A DNA stretch of 64,000 nucleotides. Source: Sanderia malayensis (lineage: Eukaryota; Cnidaria; Scyphozoa; Semaeostomeae; Pelagiidae). The position numbers were made by a program, and so were the translations under genes. Positions 46,474 through 58,971 of this stretch are shown one piece after another (the stretch's first letter is position 1; each line of letters opens with the position of its first letter). The stretch is from the NCBI GenBank assembly GCA_013076295.1, contig RQOL01000806.1:1-64000 (forward strand). Reading direction: 5' to 3'. The notes below the pieces were generated by a model. The model was not told the origin of the DNA. It saw nothing but the letters and a program-made list of their open reading frames with translations, and ran no database searches.

Positions 46474-47298
46474 TCAAGGAAAACCTTTTAGAAAATGGTA
46501 AATCCTTATTCCGTAAATCCTTGGTAAATCCTTACCTCGTAAATCCTTATTCCTCCAAACGGCAGATGCTACCTGTCGGTAGGTTCCTCTCAAAAGCATG
46601 GAACCAATAGATGCAAGATCAACAGGTAGTTGTTTCTCTTTTGTTACAGAGCTCCAGGAAACCTTTATAAATACCTTGGTCTTCGACTTCTCATCAACCA
46701 ACGCTTCAGGCTTTACATTGCTGCTTGTTGATTGCACAGGCTCTTTTTCACGAACTTGTGGTGCAGGGGTACTTGCAGCTGAGGGGTATCCCTTTTTAGG
46801 CACTGAACAAGAAGACCCTTTGACAACAATAAATGATTTTGCCGGGGTAGTTGCAAGGAAAGATGAGCCAGGAATAACAAATTCTGTACCCCCTTTTCCT
46901 GACAAAGGTGATTCTGCAAGTGAGTCGAGAACGTGAAATCCGAGATAATCTTGAGGACATCCCTCTGCTACTGCTGGTCCTTCTTCTTCTTCTGGTTCGA
47001 AAACCAAAGCCCTTTTTGAGGACTTTGTTTTGATGGAAATTCCACGCTTCGCAGCTTCTGATCTGTGCTTCTGTTCGATATCGACCTCCAAATCTTTTAC
47101 CTTACTGCGCCAAGAGTGAACCCGTTTGAGAAGTCTAAGACAGTCTCTGCAAATGTATTTGTCAGTAGGCCTAATATTTACAATGACGTCTAACTGTTTA
47201 ATAGCGTTTATAACATCAAATCCACCCTTTCCATTGATGAGATTGAAATCCCAAGACTTCGAACTGCTCAGCTCGGCGAAACAAAGAACACAAGCCAT
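46474..47298 (-). CDS. Cys-pair (ZAD-like) protein, intact E5 copy
   Basis: A continuous frame of 274 codons from MACVLCF (47298); the frame is open upstream to 47340. CxxC at residues 3-6 and CRDC about 45 residues further form a likely zinc site. A Lys/Glu-rich helical segment (KVKDLEVDIEQKHRSEAAKRG) and acidic EEEEG follow, then a Ser/Pro-rich linker and the C-terminal VFIKVSWSSVTKEKQLP...WRNKDL module. The last 20 residues derive from GTAAATCCTTA tandem repeats and may replace the true end. The gene is complete while its partner RecQ is broken. Function unknown; nuclear DNA binding is plausible from the zinc-type N-terminus. Confidence 0.7.
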   Translation of the reverse strand: MACVLCFAELSSSKSWDFNLINGKGGFDVINAIKQLDVIVNIRPTDKYICRDCLRLLKRVHSWRSKVKDLEVDIEQKHRSEAAKRGISIKTKSSKRALVFEPEEEEGPAVAEGCPQDYLGFHVLDSLAESPLSGKGGTEFVIPGSSFLATTPAKSFIVVKGSSCSVPKKGYPSAASTPAPQVREKEPVQSTSSNVKPEALVDEKSKTKVFIKVSWSSVTKEKQLPVDLASIGSMLLRGTYRQVASAVWRNKDLRGKDLPRIYGIRIYHFLKGFP

Positions 47299-50200
47299 CG
47301 CAATCAACTTCAGAACACAGTATTTTTGTATTTGAACCAAGAACCACGATTGAAATTACGAAATTGCACATTATTCCACTCGAAGCATCGCGTCTTATAC
47401 AACGACAACAGCAACGCATTCAGCGCATATAGCGTTTGCCATGTTTTGCCGCATGACGGCTCATTACATCATACTTGCGGTTCAACATGGAAACGAGTTG
47501 CTGACTCAGCAGAACAAGCTTTTGCAAGTTAGATGCGCAGACTCTACTATTCTAGAAAGTGGAGTCTGCGCGCAGGCTAGAAATTCAATGTAATCTTAGT
47601 TAATATAATTCAGTCATGTGTTTTGAAATGCATAAAACTGAAACTTGTGAAGATATGTCTATTTAGAGAGCAAAATAATTTCCTGACATGGTGCTATAGA
47701 GAATGACTGGTGTATTCTAAGCCAATTGTGATGGTAGTCTGTTTTACCTGATTATCATGTGGAATGGGAATGTGTTGTTCCACGTTGATTTCATCAGGTT
47801 GTGCCGGCCTTTCAATTTCATTATATTCATTTTCAATATGTGTTTCGGGTTGCATCTGCATTGGCCGTATCTGTTGATAATGAAAATTAAATGAAATTAG
47901 TTACATGAAGTAATTAGTTATTGGAAATTTAAACGTCATTGCTGTGTGATTATGTAAATTGATAAAAATTCATATGAAAACGTATGATACATGTGTAAAA
48001 TAGGGCAATTTACATGAGGCATTTTGGTTATGGAAAATGGAATTGCCTAACTGTAGTTAGGTTGTGGTAAGAATTTTAATTTACCTCATTCTCATTTTGA
48101 GCTTGATTTACATTAAGCATCTCCACATCTGCCGTTTGTATTGCTGCTTGACCTTCATGATTACGATTCAGAAGGGGTGGTTGCAACTGCATAACCATCG
48201 GCGGTACCTGCAGATGGAAAAATATTGATAATTTGGTTGATATAATAACTGGTTTAATTTTGATATTTTTTAATTACAAAAAGCTGTATAATATAGAGTT
48301 ATCTTATTTTGAAAAGATTAGCACAAATTATTGAGTTGTGTACCTGAAGTTGAGGGGCCAGTGCTGCAGGATATTGTAAGCCATTGTTTATTGGTTGTGG
48401 AACTGCTATAAGTCCGTAGTGGGGAAGCATCGCAGGTAGTTGCCATGGCACATATAATGCCTGCATTTGTGGATAATGAAGTGGGAGTGGTTGATATTCT
48501 GGGGCTGGTTGCTGAGGGTATTCTTGCTGCAACTGGTGAAGATCATTCACTGCTTCCTGTACCATATTATCAGGTGGCAAATCAGCAGGATGAGGCTGTT
48601 GGTTATTCTCACGACGGCGGCGAGCTGCATCCCGCATTTGATTACGACGACTGGTGCCGGTAATGCCCTTTTTGGCTTTTCTTGGCATTTTGCAAGAGAT
48701 AATATAAAAAAGAAAAAAATGTGTTTTATATGCAACCCAATTTAAGTGAAAATTTGAAATAAGAGTGATTTTTGTGAGCAAGTTTTGTGATGGGTTTGTT
48801 GTTTTGTGGTGAGCTGCAAGATAAAATAAATAATTTAAAACATAATTGTAAGAAATGTTTGGAATTACTCCTGATTGTTGAATTAAATTTTTGGTTATTG
48901 AAAGTTTCCAATAAAAAATATTGGAGCACTTTATCTTATGACCTACATCACTCTCTCTATTGTGTTCTTTAACAACTAAAAGGAAAACAGTTGTGATAAT
49001 GAATGGATTTGAAAAGTTAATCATCCATTTCATTCTTGCAAAGAAAAATCTATAAACCTACATTTGATGTGTTTGTAAAGGCTAGATTTTATTTGCATTG
49101 TGCAGTAAATTTGCTTTCTATTGATAAGAATTTGTTGCAATTGTTAATACTACTTTAAATATAGTAGTTAAGCTTAAAATTTGGTATATGAATGTACATT
49201 ACTGAGTGAGCCATTTAAACATTAATTAAAATAGGCTTCGTATAAGAGCAATTGTTGTGACACTCACCAAATATTTTGAGGATTCAACTTTTTTGGAAAT
49301 CCTGTTTTTACAAAAGAAGAAAGATGATTTGGATGAATTGATTATCTTGTAAAGAGAAAGTTGCCATTAATACTAAGGAATGTTTAACATGTTTAACTTG
49401 TATATTATTATGTTGATTGAGTTGAGTGAAGAAATGAGAAGAAAATGTCATGCTGAAGTGAAGGAGTGAAATACATACTTTATAAAAAACTTCACTTTAC
49501 TTTACTTTGTTAATAATAACAAAAGTGGCTGGACATTAACGGAGAAGCCAGATGACAGAAACGCTAAAAAACCACATGACAGAAACGCTAAAAAGACAGT
49601 GCATTGCGATGCAATGAAAGACAACGGTTGCTTTAAAGAAGACGCTGTCGGTGTAAATAAGGATTGTTTAGGAAAGGTAAATTTCAACATTCAACTTACC
49701 AATAAAATAAAACAATCTTTCTAACAATGCTTTTGTCGATATATACAAAAAATTGTAATATAATTATAATTATCTGCCAATTTCTAACAACAAATTTTAC
49801 ATTTGGTATAGCAAGAAAGTAAAGACGCAATTGCTATTTTAAATTCGCGCCAATTTGAAAGTTTGTGGCCTCTATTCGGCGGCGTGCCTCGTTGTTGTTA
49901 TTATTATTCTAATGATGATCCATTCGACAGTGAGGCAGTTGAAAACAATAACAGGAACAGCATGTACTTGGCACCGAAGAGAAAACGACGTTGTTGTTTG
50001 TTGATGATGGGAGAAGTGTCGTTTTGTAATCTCTAAGTATAAGAAATAATTTGGTGGACTTTATTATGCATGATATCTAGAAATAGATCATTTCTCACCA
50101 TGGCGTTGTGGGGATTTTGATGGTGATGATGTATTGGACAGAGGTTGTTGAGCACAACAACAGCAAAAACATAGGTAGTATTCCACCACGGACACATGGA

Positions 50201-50631
50201 GAATGAAGTACATTGATTTTTCGTGAGCTGTTATATGTTCAGAAATATTGCTGTTGGTAAAAATACCAATAATAAGAGTAGGCCATGGAAGGATGACCAA
50301 AGGTAAGAAGGTAAGTACGTTGTTTGACTGGGTGAATAAATGAGGTGGAGGTAATTAATGATTTGCAGTTACAATAAATTACTTACATTTATAGACTTCA
50401 GGCCACATGCAAAGAACTGAGATGAGCCAACATGCTATAAAGTATATTACATGATTTCTTCTTGTTTTTCAGGTGCCCAGACATAAAGTGAATGTTTGCG
50501 GTCATTCCTTGTGAACATTATTATAGTGAGGTGAGTTCATTTTTGTTAATTGAAGATCATTTGTTCATAAAGAAGGACAGTGTCTGTTTTGCAGTGATCT
50601 TTTTTGAAAAATTACAAAAGTTAGAAGCATT

Positions 50632-51055
50632 ACATAACATTACAATACATACATACTTACTATAGATACTATACATAAATATTACATCAATACATACCCT
50701 ATATACTATATATAAATACTATACATAATATACATACATACCCTATACATACCTACATATAATACCTACATACATAATATACATACATACCCTACATACC
50801 CTACATACATACATACCCTACATACATACCCTACATACATACATACATACCCTACAATACATACCCTACAATACATACCCTACCAATACATACCCTACAA
50901 TACAAACCCTACAATACATACCCTACAATACATACCCTACATAACATACCCTACAATACATACCCTATAATACATACCCTACAATACATACCCTACAATA
51001 CATACCCTACAATACATACCCTACAATACATACCCTACAATACATACCCCACAGG
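50632..51055. repeat. 14-bp minisatellite in E5 leader
   Basis: Same composition as 34651-35055 but rearranged, with extra CATACATACCCTA units. It gives a quick marker to tell E3 from E5 in long reads. Confidence 0.9.
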
Positions 51056-52129
51056 CATGTGACCACGGTGCCGCCCCCTGAAAGCCGTTTCTTCTGAAAG
51101 TGAAAAAATGAATTCATCAGCCAACTTTAAAAACACAAAAATTCTCCTAACTTGGTAAAAATTTGTCCATTTGAACTCAAATTACACCAACATGAAGCTA
51201 ATAGCTTGGCGAACATTTATCGAAAGTATTTGGGTGAAAAAAACAAAGTTTTGGAGGTTAAAAATTAATTTTCGCAAATGCAAAACACACGCGTGTTGCT
51301 TGAAAATTTCGTGTTTTTCAGCAAAATCCAAACTCGGCTAAAAGTGTCCAAAAACAGAGGAAAATCAACAAAACAAAAAAAACAAAGCCATATAACTTTA
51401 GTTCTCGTGTAAATAAACAGTTATCGAAAGTTTAAATGGAGAAAATCGGCCCAGAACGACCCGAGAAAATCAAAATTGTCTTCGTGTTTTGGTTAGGCCC
51501 TCGAGCCGAAAGAAAAACGTGAGGTTAAACAAAACAAAACTCGTGCTATTTAAAGCCAAAAACAATTGAATAAAGGAAATACCTGAAATAATTGTCCACA
51601 CATTGTCTCCACAGGTCCTGAGAACAATTGACACGTCTTTACAATTGATTTCCGGCACGTATTCACGCTTAAACCCGAGCAACTTGCCGCCCGTTTAACT
51701 ACGAAAACACCTGCTTCTCCCTGCTCGGTTTGCATCTCATTAACTCGGTCGGCGGAACTTTCTAGAAAGTCGGAACACAAAATGGGCCATAACTCCGGAA
51801 CCGCTGGGGTTAGAAATTAGCCAAATAGTACACTGTCATCAGCACAATGCAGCGATCATTTCTATACCGATTTGCACCCTTATTTGCAGCCCAAAAAAGC
51901 CTTTAATGATACAACGAAATTCCTTTGATTACATTGTTTGTTCGAACGTCGATTGTTCAAGAGACAATGGAGCATTGTTTGGCGGGTTGGGGTCACGTGT
52001 CGACGTAGATTATATAATAGAGACTAGCCGGAGGCCCGTTCGCTACGCTCCCTCCCCGGAGCCCCCAAGCATAAAAGTTTAATGTGGTTGGCGCGCTTCG
52101 CGCGCTGCATTCGCTCCCACTCATGCCCA

Positions 52130-53090
52130 TACATACATACCTACATACCTACATACCTACATACATACATACCTACATACATACATACATACATACATAC
52201 ATACATACATACATACATACATACATACATACATACATACATACATACATGGGCCGGGTTCGGTCGCTTCGCTCCCTCCCCGGAGCCCGTGAAGAAGACA
52301 AAGCTTAATCTGGTTGGCGCGCTTCGCGCGCTGCATTCGCTGCCGCTCATGCCGGTACATACATACATACCCTACAATACATAGCCTACACTACATACCC
52401 TACAATGCATACCCTACAATACAAACCCTACAATACATACCCTACAATACATACCCTACATAACATACCCTACAATACATACCCTACAATACATACCCTA
52501 CAATACATACCCTACAATACATACCCTAAATAACATACCCTACAATACATACCCTACAATACATACCCTACAATACATACCCTACAACACATACCCTACA
52601 ATACATACCCTACAATACATACCCTACAATACATACCCTACAATACATACCCTACAATACATACAATACAATACATACCCTACAATACAAACCCTACAAT
52701 ACATACCCTACAATACATACCCTACAATACATACCCTACAATACATACCCTACAATACATACCCTACAATACATACAATACACAATACTACACCCTACTA
52801 TACATACCCTAACTATACATACCCTACAATACATACCCTACGATACATACCCTACAATACATACAATACAGTACATACCCTACAATACATACCCTACAAT
52901 ACAAACCCTACAATACATAAACTACAATACATACCCTACAATACATACCCTACAATACATACCCTACAATACATACCCTACAATACATACCCTACAATAC
53001 ATACAATACAATACATACCCTACTATACATACCCTACTATGCATACCCTACTATAAATACCCTACTATACATACCTTACTATACATACTA
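52130..53090. repeat. CATA run, second 3' module and minisatellite in E6
   Basis: (CATA)n at 52130-52250, a second Helitron 3' module at 52251-52355, then about 50 copies of CCCTACAATACATA with the same variant pattern (CGATACAT, CAATACAAAC, CTATACATA) seen in E2. Confidence 0.9.
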
Positions 53091-53994
53091 CGACGTAACA
53101 TTTCTAAAGAAAGTAAAGGTGGGAGGTCAAATCTTCTCCCCTAGCAAGCTACAGCCCCACGCCCACGCTGCTCCCTGAAAGCCGTTTCCGAAAGTTGATA
53201 ATTTCAGTGTGAAGTTTGGAAAAAAATAGTTACTTTCAAAAACCTAACCCATCCTGAAAATTTTAAACTCAATCTGTAATAAAAAATATATCAAACTGTA
53301 GCTAAGGAAACAGCGAACACGTTGCAAATAGTCTCATCTCTTAACTAAATAATACTGAATTCTTAGAGACCATTTATAGACCAGGCTATGCTGGAGGTAG
53401 GTGCCACTTTTGGGCGGAGAAATTTAAATGGGCATTTTTATAAGCCTTAGCACGTGGGGATTACAAAATGAGACGGTGATCGGTGATTTGTTGGGGTTTA
53501 AGGTGTAAAAATGGGGGTTAAAGTGTTACCACTTGACGAAAAAGCCTCTGCGGAGGAGCAATTCGATTTTTTTGCACTCTGCGCCGTGGTATTGACGTTT
53601 CTTCCTGATTTTAACATAAATTGGCCAACAGTTCCCAACAGTTGGTTAAAATAGTTGCAATAGATCATGGTTATTGGTTAATATAAGTCACCTGGTCAAT
53701 TGCAACAGTTAGAATTCCCGGATGTAAAATGTCAAAAAATATAAAAATACGCAACTGGTTTTATGCAAAGTTATGAACAGTAAATACAAACATTAACAAC
53801 AACAATACCAAACATTTCGTTCTTCAGCAAATAAATTTTATCATATTTTTAACATTATGAAGGTTTAGGATAGTGACGTGACTCATTTCACCATTCGCAA
53901 ATAAAGTTATTTTTGGATTCATCTGCAGCAAGCGTGTAAAAATATGTAATATGCACAGAATAAACTGAACTGAACAGATGCGTCCTTAGTAAAT

Positions 53995-54770
53995 ATTGAA
54001 ATCTCTAATCATCCTCATCAGGCTCCTATTCACTCTTTCCCTCGTCATCATATGATATTTCATATTCATCTCGCAAGAGTAGTTCCTCTATGTCCTCCGG
54101 GAAAGCACAATCCATCCATTTAATTTCATTCAAAGCCTCCAAACGATAATGTCCAAGATCAGATAGCTATATTATTGCTTGTTCTGCTTGCTTCCAGATT
54201 CTCGCAATTACGTTTGCTCGTAAAGTATGGATGGGCATAATGGAAAGCATAGTCTATCAAATCGATCGCTCGCTCATTTCTTCCTGAGATCGCAAGTAGT
54301 ACAGTGGAATCCCGCTATAACGAATTCTGTAGGGACCGAGAAAATAGTTCGCAATAGCGGGAGTTCGTTATACAGAAGGGACATTTTTTTATTAAAAACT
54401 ACTTCCCAGAATCCAAGGGACCGGAGTTTTAGTTCGTAATAGCGGGAAGTTCGTTATAAACGGGGTTCGTTATAGCGGGATTCCACTGTATTCCGAGGAC
54501 ATTTCGGTTTGCTTCAATGCCCACCGACTGATTGTTCGAGGTGACTCTCACTTTTCTATTGGTGCTTCCGAACAGCTTTGCGTTTGTTCTTTTAATTGGA
54601 CTATGGAAGTCCATATCAGCCTTTGCGATTCGGTTTTCTCGAAGATAAATTATATTCTCTGCCGCAGGAGTGGGCGTTGGAATTCCTGAGCTTAGGTTCC
54701 ACAGTTTATCTTTTTTTAGGTTTGGATCAAAAGGGTTTAGATATTCTTCTTTCAGAATTTTAACACTCAT
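53995..54770 (-). pseudogene. Decayed coding relic in E6, split by a MITE
   Basis: Better preserved than in E2. From 54770 an open frame reads MSVKILKEEYLNPFDPNLKK, then FHSPIKRTNAKLFG, TRKVRV-like and IEANRNVLG up to the MITE at 54488. Beyond the MITE the frame continues LLAISGRNERAIDLIDYAFHYAHPYF and, after shifts, ends in the acidic CAFPEDIEELLLRDEYEISYDDE tail in arm 1. The joined product is not intact. I do not recognise the family; possibly a captured host or transposon gene. Confidence 0.5.
54302..54488. mobile_element. 187-bp TA-flanked MITE, E6 copy
   Basis: Perfect TIR CAGTGGAATCCCGCTATAAC with TA on both sides. Orthologous to 18223-18412, which carries small insertions. Confidence 0.87.
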
Positions 54771-56866
54771 ATGTTTGTCTGCTGTACAGTTTTCGCTAAA
54801 GGAATGTAAATGCCGTACGAAAGAAGCTCTTTAACAAGAAATACATACAGCAAAATAAAGTTATCGACATATCGTTGCTGCCGCGTTACCTTGCATCGTT
54901 ACAACTCCATACTTTACGAGCAAACGTAATTGCGAGAATCTGGAAGCAAGCAGACCAAGCAATAATATAGCTATCTGATCTTGCACATTATCGTTTGGAG
55001 GCTTTGAATGAAATTAAATGGATAGATTGTGCTTTCCCGGAGGACATAGAGGAACTACTCTTGCGAGATGAATATGAAATATCATATGATGACGAGGGAA
55101 AGAGTGAATAGGAGCCTGATGAGGATGATTAGAGATTTTAATATTTACTAAAGACACATCTGTTCAGTTCAGTTTATTCTGTGCATATTACATATTTTTA
55201 CACGCTTGCTGCAGATGAATCCAAAAATAACTTTATTTGCGAATGGTGAAATGAGTCACGTCACTATCCTAAACCTTCATAATGTTAAAAATATGATAAA
55301 ATTTATTTGCTGAAGAACGAAATGTTTGGTATTGTTGTTGTTAATGTTTGTATTTACTGTTCATAACTTTGCATAAAACCAGTTGCGTATTTTTATCTCT
55401 TTTGACATTTTACATCCGGGAATTCTAACTGTTGGAATTGACCAGGTGACTTATATTAACCAATAACCATGATCTATTGCAACTATTTTAACCAACTGTT
55501 GGGAACTGTTGGCGAATTTATGTTAAAATCAGGAAAAAACGTCAATACCACGGCGCAGAGTGCAAAAAAATCGAATTACTCCTTCGCAGAGGCATTTTCG
55601 TCAAGTGGTAACACTTTAACCCCCATTTTTACACCTTAAACCCCAACAAATCACCGATCACCGTCTCATTTCGTAATCCCCACGTGTTAAGGATTATAAA
55701 AATGCCCATTTAAATTTCTCCGCCCAAAAGTGGCACCTACCTCCAGCATAGCCTGGTCTATTAATGGAAGTGGTTTGAATGAAATTTCGGAGCCGTGCAA
55801 AAAGCAAAACCTCTGAACACACTTTAGCAAGTAAAAATAGTATTTACCGTGGCAAATAGTGACCCAGTTGAACTGAAAAAACACCAACATGAAGGTAATA
55901 TGTTGGGGAACAATTATCGAAAGTGTTTGGGTAAAAAATAATCAATTGTGGCAGGCTAAAATTGACTTTTCGCAAATGCAAAAACAACGCGTGTTGCGTG
56001 AAAAATTGCTTTCATCCCGAGTGAAAGCAACTTTGTTGGAAATCGTAAAAAAACAACACATTATTTTAGTTGTGTTATCAGATAACACTTGTCAAAAATT
56101 TAAATGGGGAAAATCGTGCAAATAGGGCCGGAAAAATTCAAAACTTTGACCATGGCCTAAACGTTGTTAGCATGCCGATGCAACAATGGCGGTTGCCTAC
56201 TACAACAAAACCCACAACTCTTTCATTCAAAAAACAAAGCAAAGCTATCACCTGTGTTCTCTATTGTTTCCTGCAACTCTCCGGGGGTCTTTGAAACAAA
56301 TAACAGCTCATTACAAAGAAAATTCAGCTGGTAAAACACTTTGAAAGGCGTCCACCTCACTTTTTGTGTACAAAAAAAAACACGCGTCTTCTCCAAAAGT
56401 ACCTGCTGCCTGCCGAGGGCAAATTTCCATGATAACGAAATACGCGTCACTGTTCACGTGAAGTCACGAAAGAGCCAATCAAATCGCAGCCAAAGGCGAA
56501 GCGCGTCACGTGAAGAGGGAACGCTTTCTTCGAAATTGGAGTTCGCGACGCGAATTTGGAAGTTTCGCCAGCGTAAACCGTCGTTTTTTCGTGATAGCAC
56601 AATTAGTGGAGCAATTAATGGAATAACTCAAAAATTCTTTTAAAATAGGCTTGCAAAAATAGATAACTTTTGCCTACTCCAAAAACGGAGCCTTTCCATG
56701 CAAGTGCCAACCTTGTGCGCCCCTATTGAAAAAAGCCTTATTGATCACCAAATCGCCGTTTCGGCCCATTGTTTTCGGGCGTTCGACCTATTGTTTCGGG
56801 TCGAATCTATTGTTTTAGGCAGAGTTTCGCCACCGTCACGTGACAACACAGAATATATATATTAGA

Positions 56867-58933
56867 CTAGCCGGGGGCGCTCGCATACGCTCGCTTCCCG
56901 GAGCCCGTCAAGTACAAAAAGTTTAATGTGGTTGGCGCACTTCGTGCGCTGCATTCGCTAACGCTCATGCCCTTTCCCACCCCACGTACAGTGGTTTGGC
57001 TCGCCCTCGCCGCCCTGTCTATCTATTGTCACGATTGTAGTGTTTAACATGCATGGAAATTAGTTTTAGCGGTCAGCCTCGTTTTCATCATCTAAGCCTC
57101 GTACTGATGGTACAGTAGATAAGATGCAAGATAAAAGTTTGTTTTGTTTTAGGGACGACAACAATTAGCCTGCTATTAGTTGAGTGCATGGATTGACACT
57201 TGGATGTGGTCTTTTGTCAACCTAATATAGGATAGGTATAAACAGTAAAGGACCATTGATGATGAATGTCCAGAATTTAAATTAATTTTGACTTACACTG
57301 ATGACACTGGTGCATTGATTTTTGATAAAGCAATAAGTATGTAGCCTCCAATACTTGCATTGGTACAATGATGTACATCAGTAGATCTACAAAGTGAAAG
57401 AGACAAATTATATTCTATTTAATATGTTGGTTTATTACTATCAAGGCTAAAAAATAATTGGATTTGGATTTGGAGAATCTGTGGAGTTTAATTTTCCTTT
57501 GATGTTGATTTAATGTATATCATTATGAAAAGAAATAAAGAAATTAATATTGATCAGTATGACATAACATTACAGTATGACATTACAGACAAAACAGATC
57601 ATTTAATGCAATTGCCATGAAAAAGCTTTATTAAATTAAATGAAGTACAACGATTTCTACGGCTGGGATTGGTTTTACATTAGTTTCAATCATATAGAAC
57701 ATAAGGATATGCACATATAGATTATTAAAATGCATTAATAATGTTTGCTTGTGTGGTAAGAGCTATGTTAGCTTGTTTTGTCCAATGTAATGGAGGATTC
57801 TATCAGTGATTGATACAATGTATGCTTCCCACTAAATTTGAAAAGGTTGTGCTCTAATGGTTGTGAAATCATTGCCGTCTATGCCTGGCACACTGAGCTT
57901 ACGACAACACATCTACCTGATAAGGAACATCATTAAGTGACAATGAGGAAGAATTAAGTACCTACAGGTTTAGAATACTGTAAGTGATTCGTTAAGAAAA
58001 CATTTAGTGGTAGTCAATGTAGAAATATTATTTAGCATTTATTTATTCAGTCTGCTTTTCAAGCAAGGTGCATTAATTGTTCATATGGAACAGAGAGCAT
58101 CATACCTTGAATATTATACCTGACTTGGGAAATAATTTGAAGAGAACATTTTGAACCATTGATTTAATTTTCCATTGCCTTTGACTAAATGAATCTGTAC
58201 AAAAAATAGGAAAAGAGCATTAATGAGTGTATTCGACAAAACAGTTATGCAATGCACGTGCAATGAGGAAGGTGGTAAGTAAATAAAGTGTGGAATTTTC
58301 CCAGGGCTTGAACTTGACTTTCACTGGTTTCCTTCATGTACACATTACAACAATTAAACATCTTGGATAAACAGAAATGAAAGCAGGTTCATGTTGGGAT
58401 ATCAATGAGCTTTGCTCGTAAAACAAAGAAGGAAGCCACAAAGTCAATAAATTGGTTAGGAACTATATTCACGAAAACAAAAGCCCCAGGAAGATTTCGA
58501 TATAGCAATGCACATTTCATTGGAGAATTTCCAGAATTCTGGCCTAACAAACTACTATATGTAAACCGTGAGTAAAGTAGAAATGGCCTAAGCTAAGCAA
58601 TTTCCACTCAACATATCAAATGGAAAGGGATAAAAATGTCCTCTCCTCATTCACAGCAGCCTAGTTGTCTCCCTTAAGTCAATAGGGGTATCTCCTCTAC
58701 CTGAGCTTCATTTTCTCTCATTTCAGTATCAAATTCCCTTATATCTAAATATCCATTGTTTGATTGTCCAAAATGAAAATTAACCTGACTTACCTTTGGT
58801 GAAGATCAAGGTAGTTGTTTCCTTTGAGCCAGGAAGGCTTTATGAGGTATAATTTCATTGAGTTCAGCAACTAAATCCGACTCGATGCCATTTGTTGGCA
58901 GGCAGAAACTTTGACCCGACAGGCAACAATAGA

Positions 58934-58971
<38 letters not shown>

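Larger units (their letters stand above)
45157..47579. mobile_element. Nested TIR element, E5 copy
   Basis: Same ends and same GAAATTCA duplication (45149-45156 and 47580-47587) as in E3, at the same base of intron 3. The insertion therefore happened once, before E3 and E5 separated. A second terminal palindrome, GCGCAGACTC...GAGTCTGCGC, lies just inside the right end. Confidence 0.88.
40081..48688 (-). pseudogene. Helitron Rep/helicase (E5 copy)
   Basis: Same eight-exon structure as E3: 48688-48344, 48207-48085, 47870-47748, 45146-44624, 44354-43171, 43043-41787, 41635-40607 and 40500-40081. Exons 1-5 and 8 are intact. In the consensus model exon 5 ends at residue 766, the HUH box is near 748-750, the two tyrosines are near 881 and 885, and Walker A is near 1234-1241. 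This copy lacks one base in exon 6 (near 42022, AAAAAGAGTAATG) and two bases at the Walker A codons (near 41480-41492). These look like homopolymer-type errors or very recent damage. Introns are 95-155 nt except intron 3, enlarged to about 2.6 kb by the nested TIR element, and intron 4 (about 270 nt). Confidence 0.93.
36534..52023 (-). mobile_element. E5: 15.5-kb autonomous-type Helitron
   Basis: Near-identical to E3 over its whole length, with the same 5' end (TCTCTATTATATAATC at 52023), the same gene and the same nested TIR element at the same base. It differs by an additional 3' module (36534-36700) and scattered one-base indels. It abuts E4 and E6 with no spacer. The leader minisatellite (50632-51055) has a different repeat count. 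Confidence 0.92.
53387..55760. repeat. Large inverted repeat in E6
   Basis: Arms 53387-54230 and 54907-55760, with a 676-bp loop. Same structure and almost the same sequence as 17301-19677. Confidence 0.92.
52024..56866 (-). mobile_element. E6: 4.8-kb non-autonomous Helitron
   Basis: Starts with ctagccgg at 52024 and ends with TCTAATATATATATTCTG at 56866, abutting E5 and E7 directly. It is nearly identical to E2 from about 53090 to the 5' end, including the inverted repeat and MITE. Its 3' end differs: two successive terminal modules separated by CATA repeats (52024-52355), then the minisatellite (52356-53090). Confidence 0.9.
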
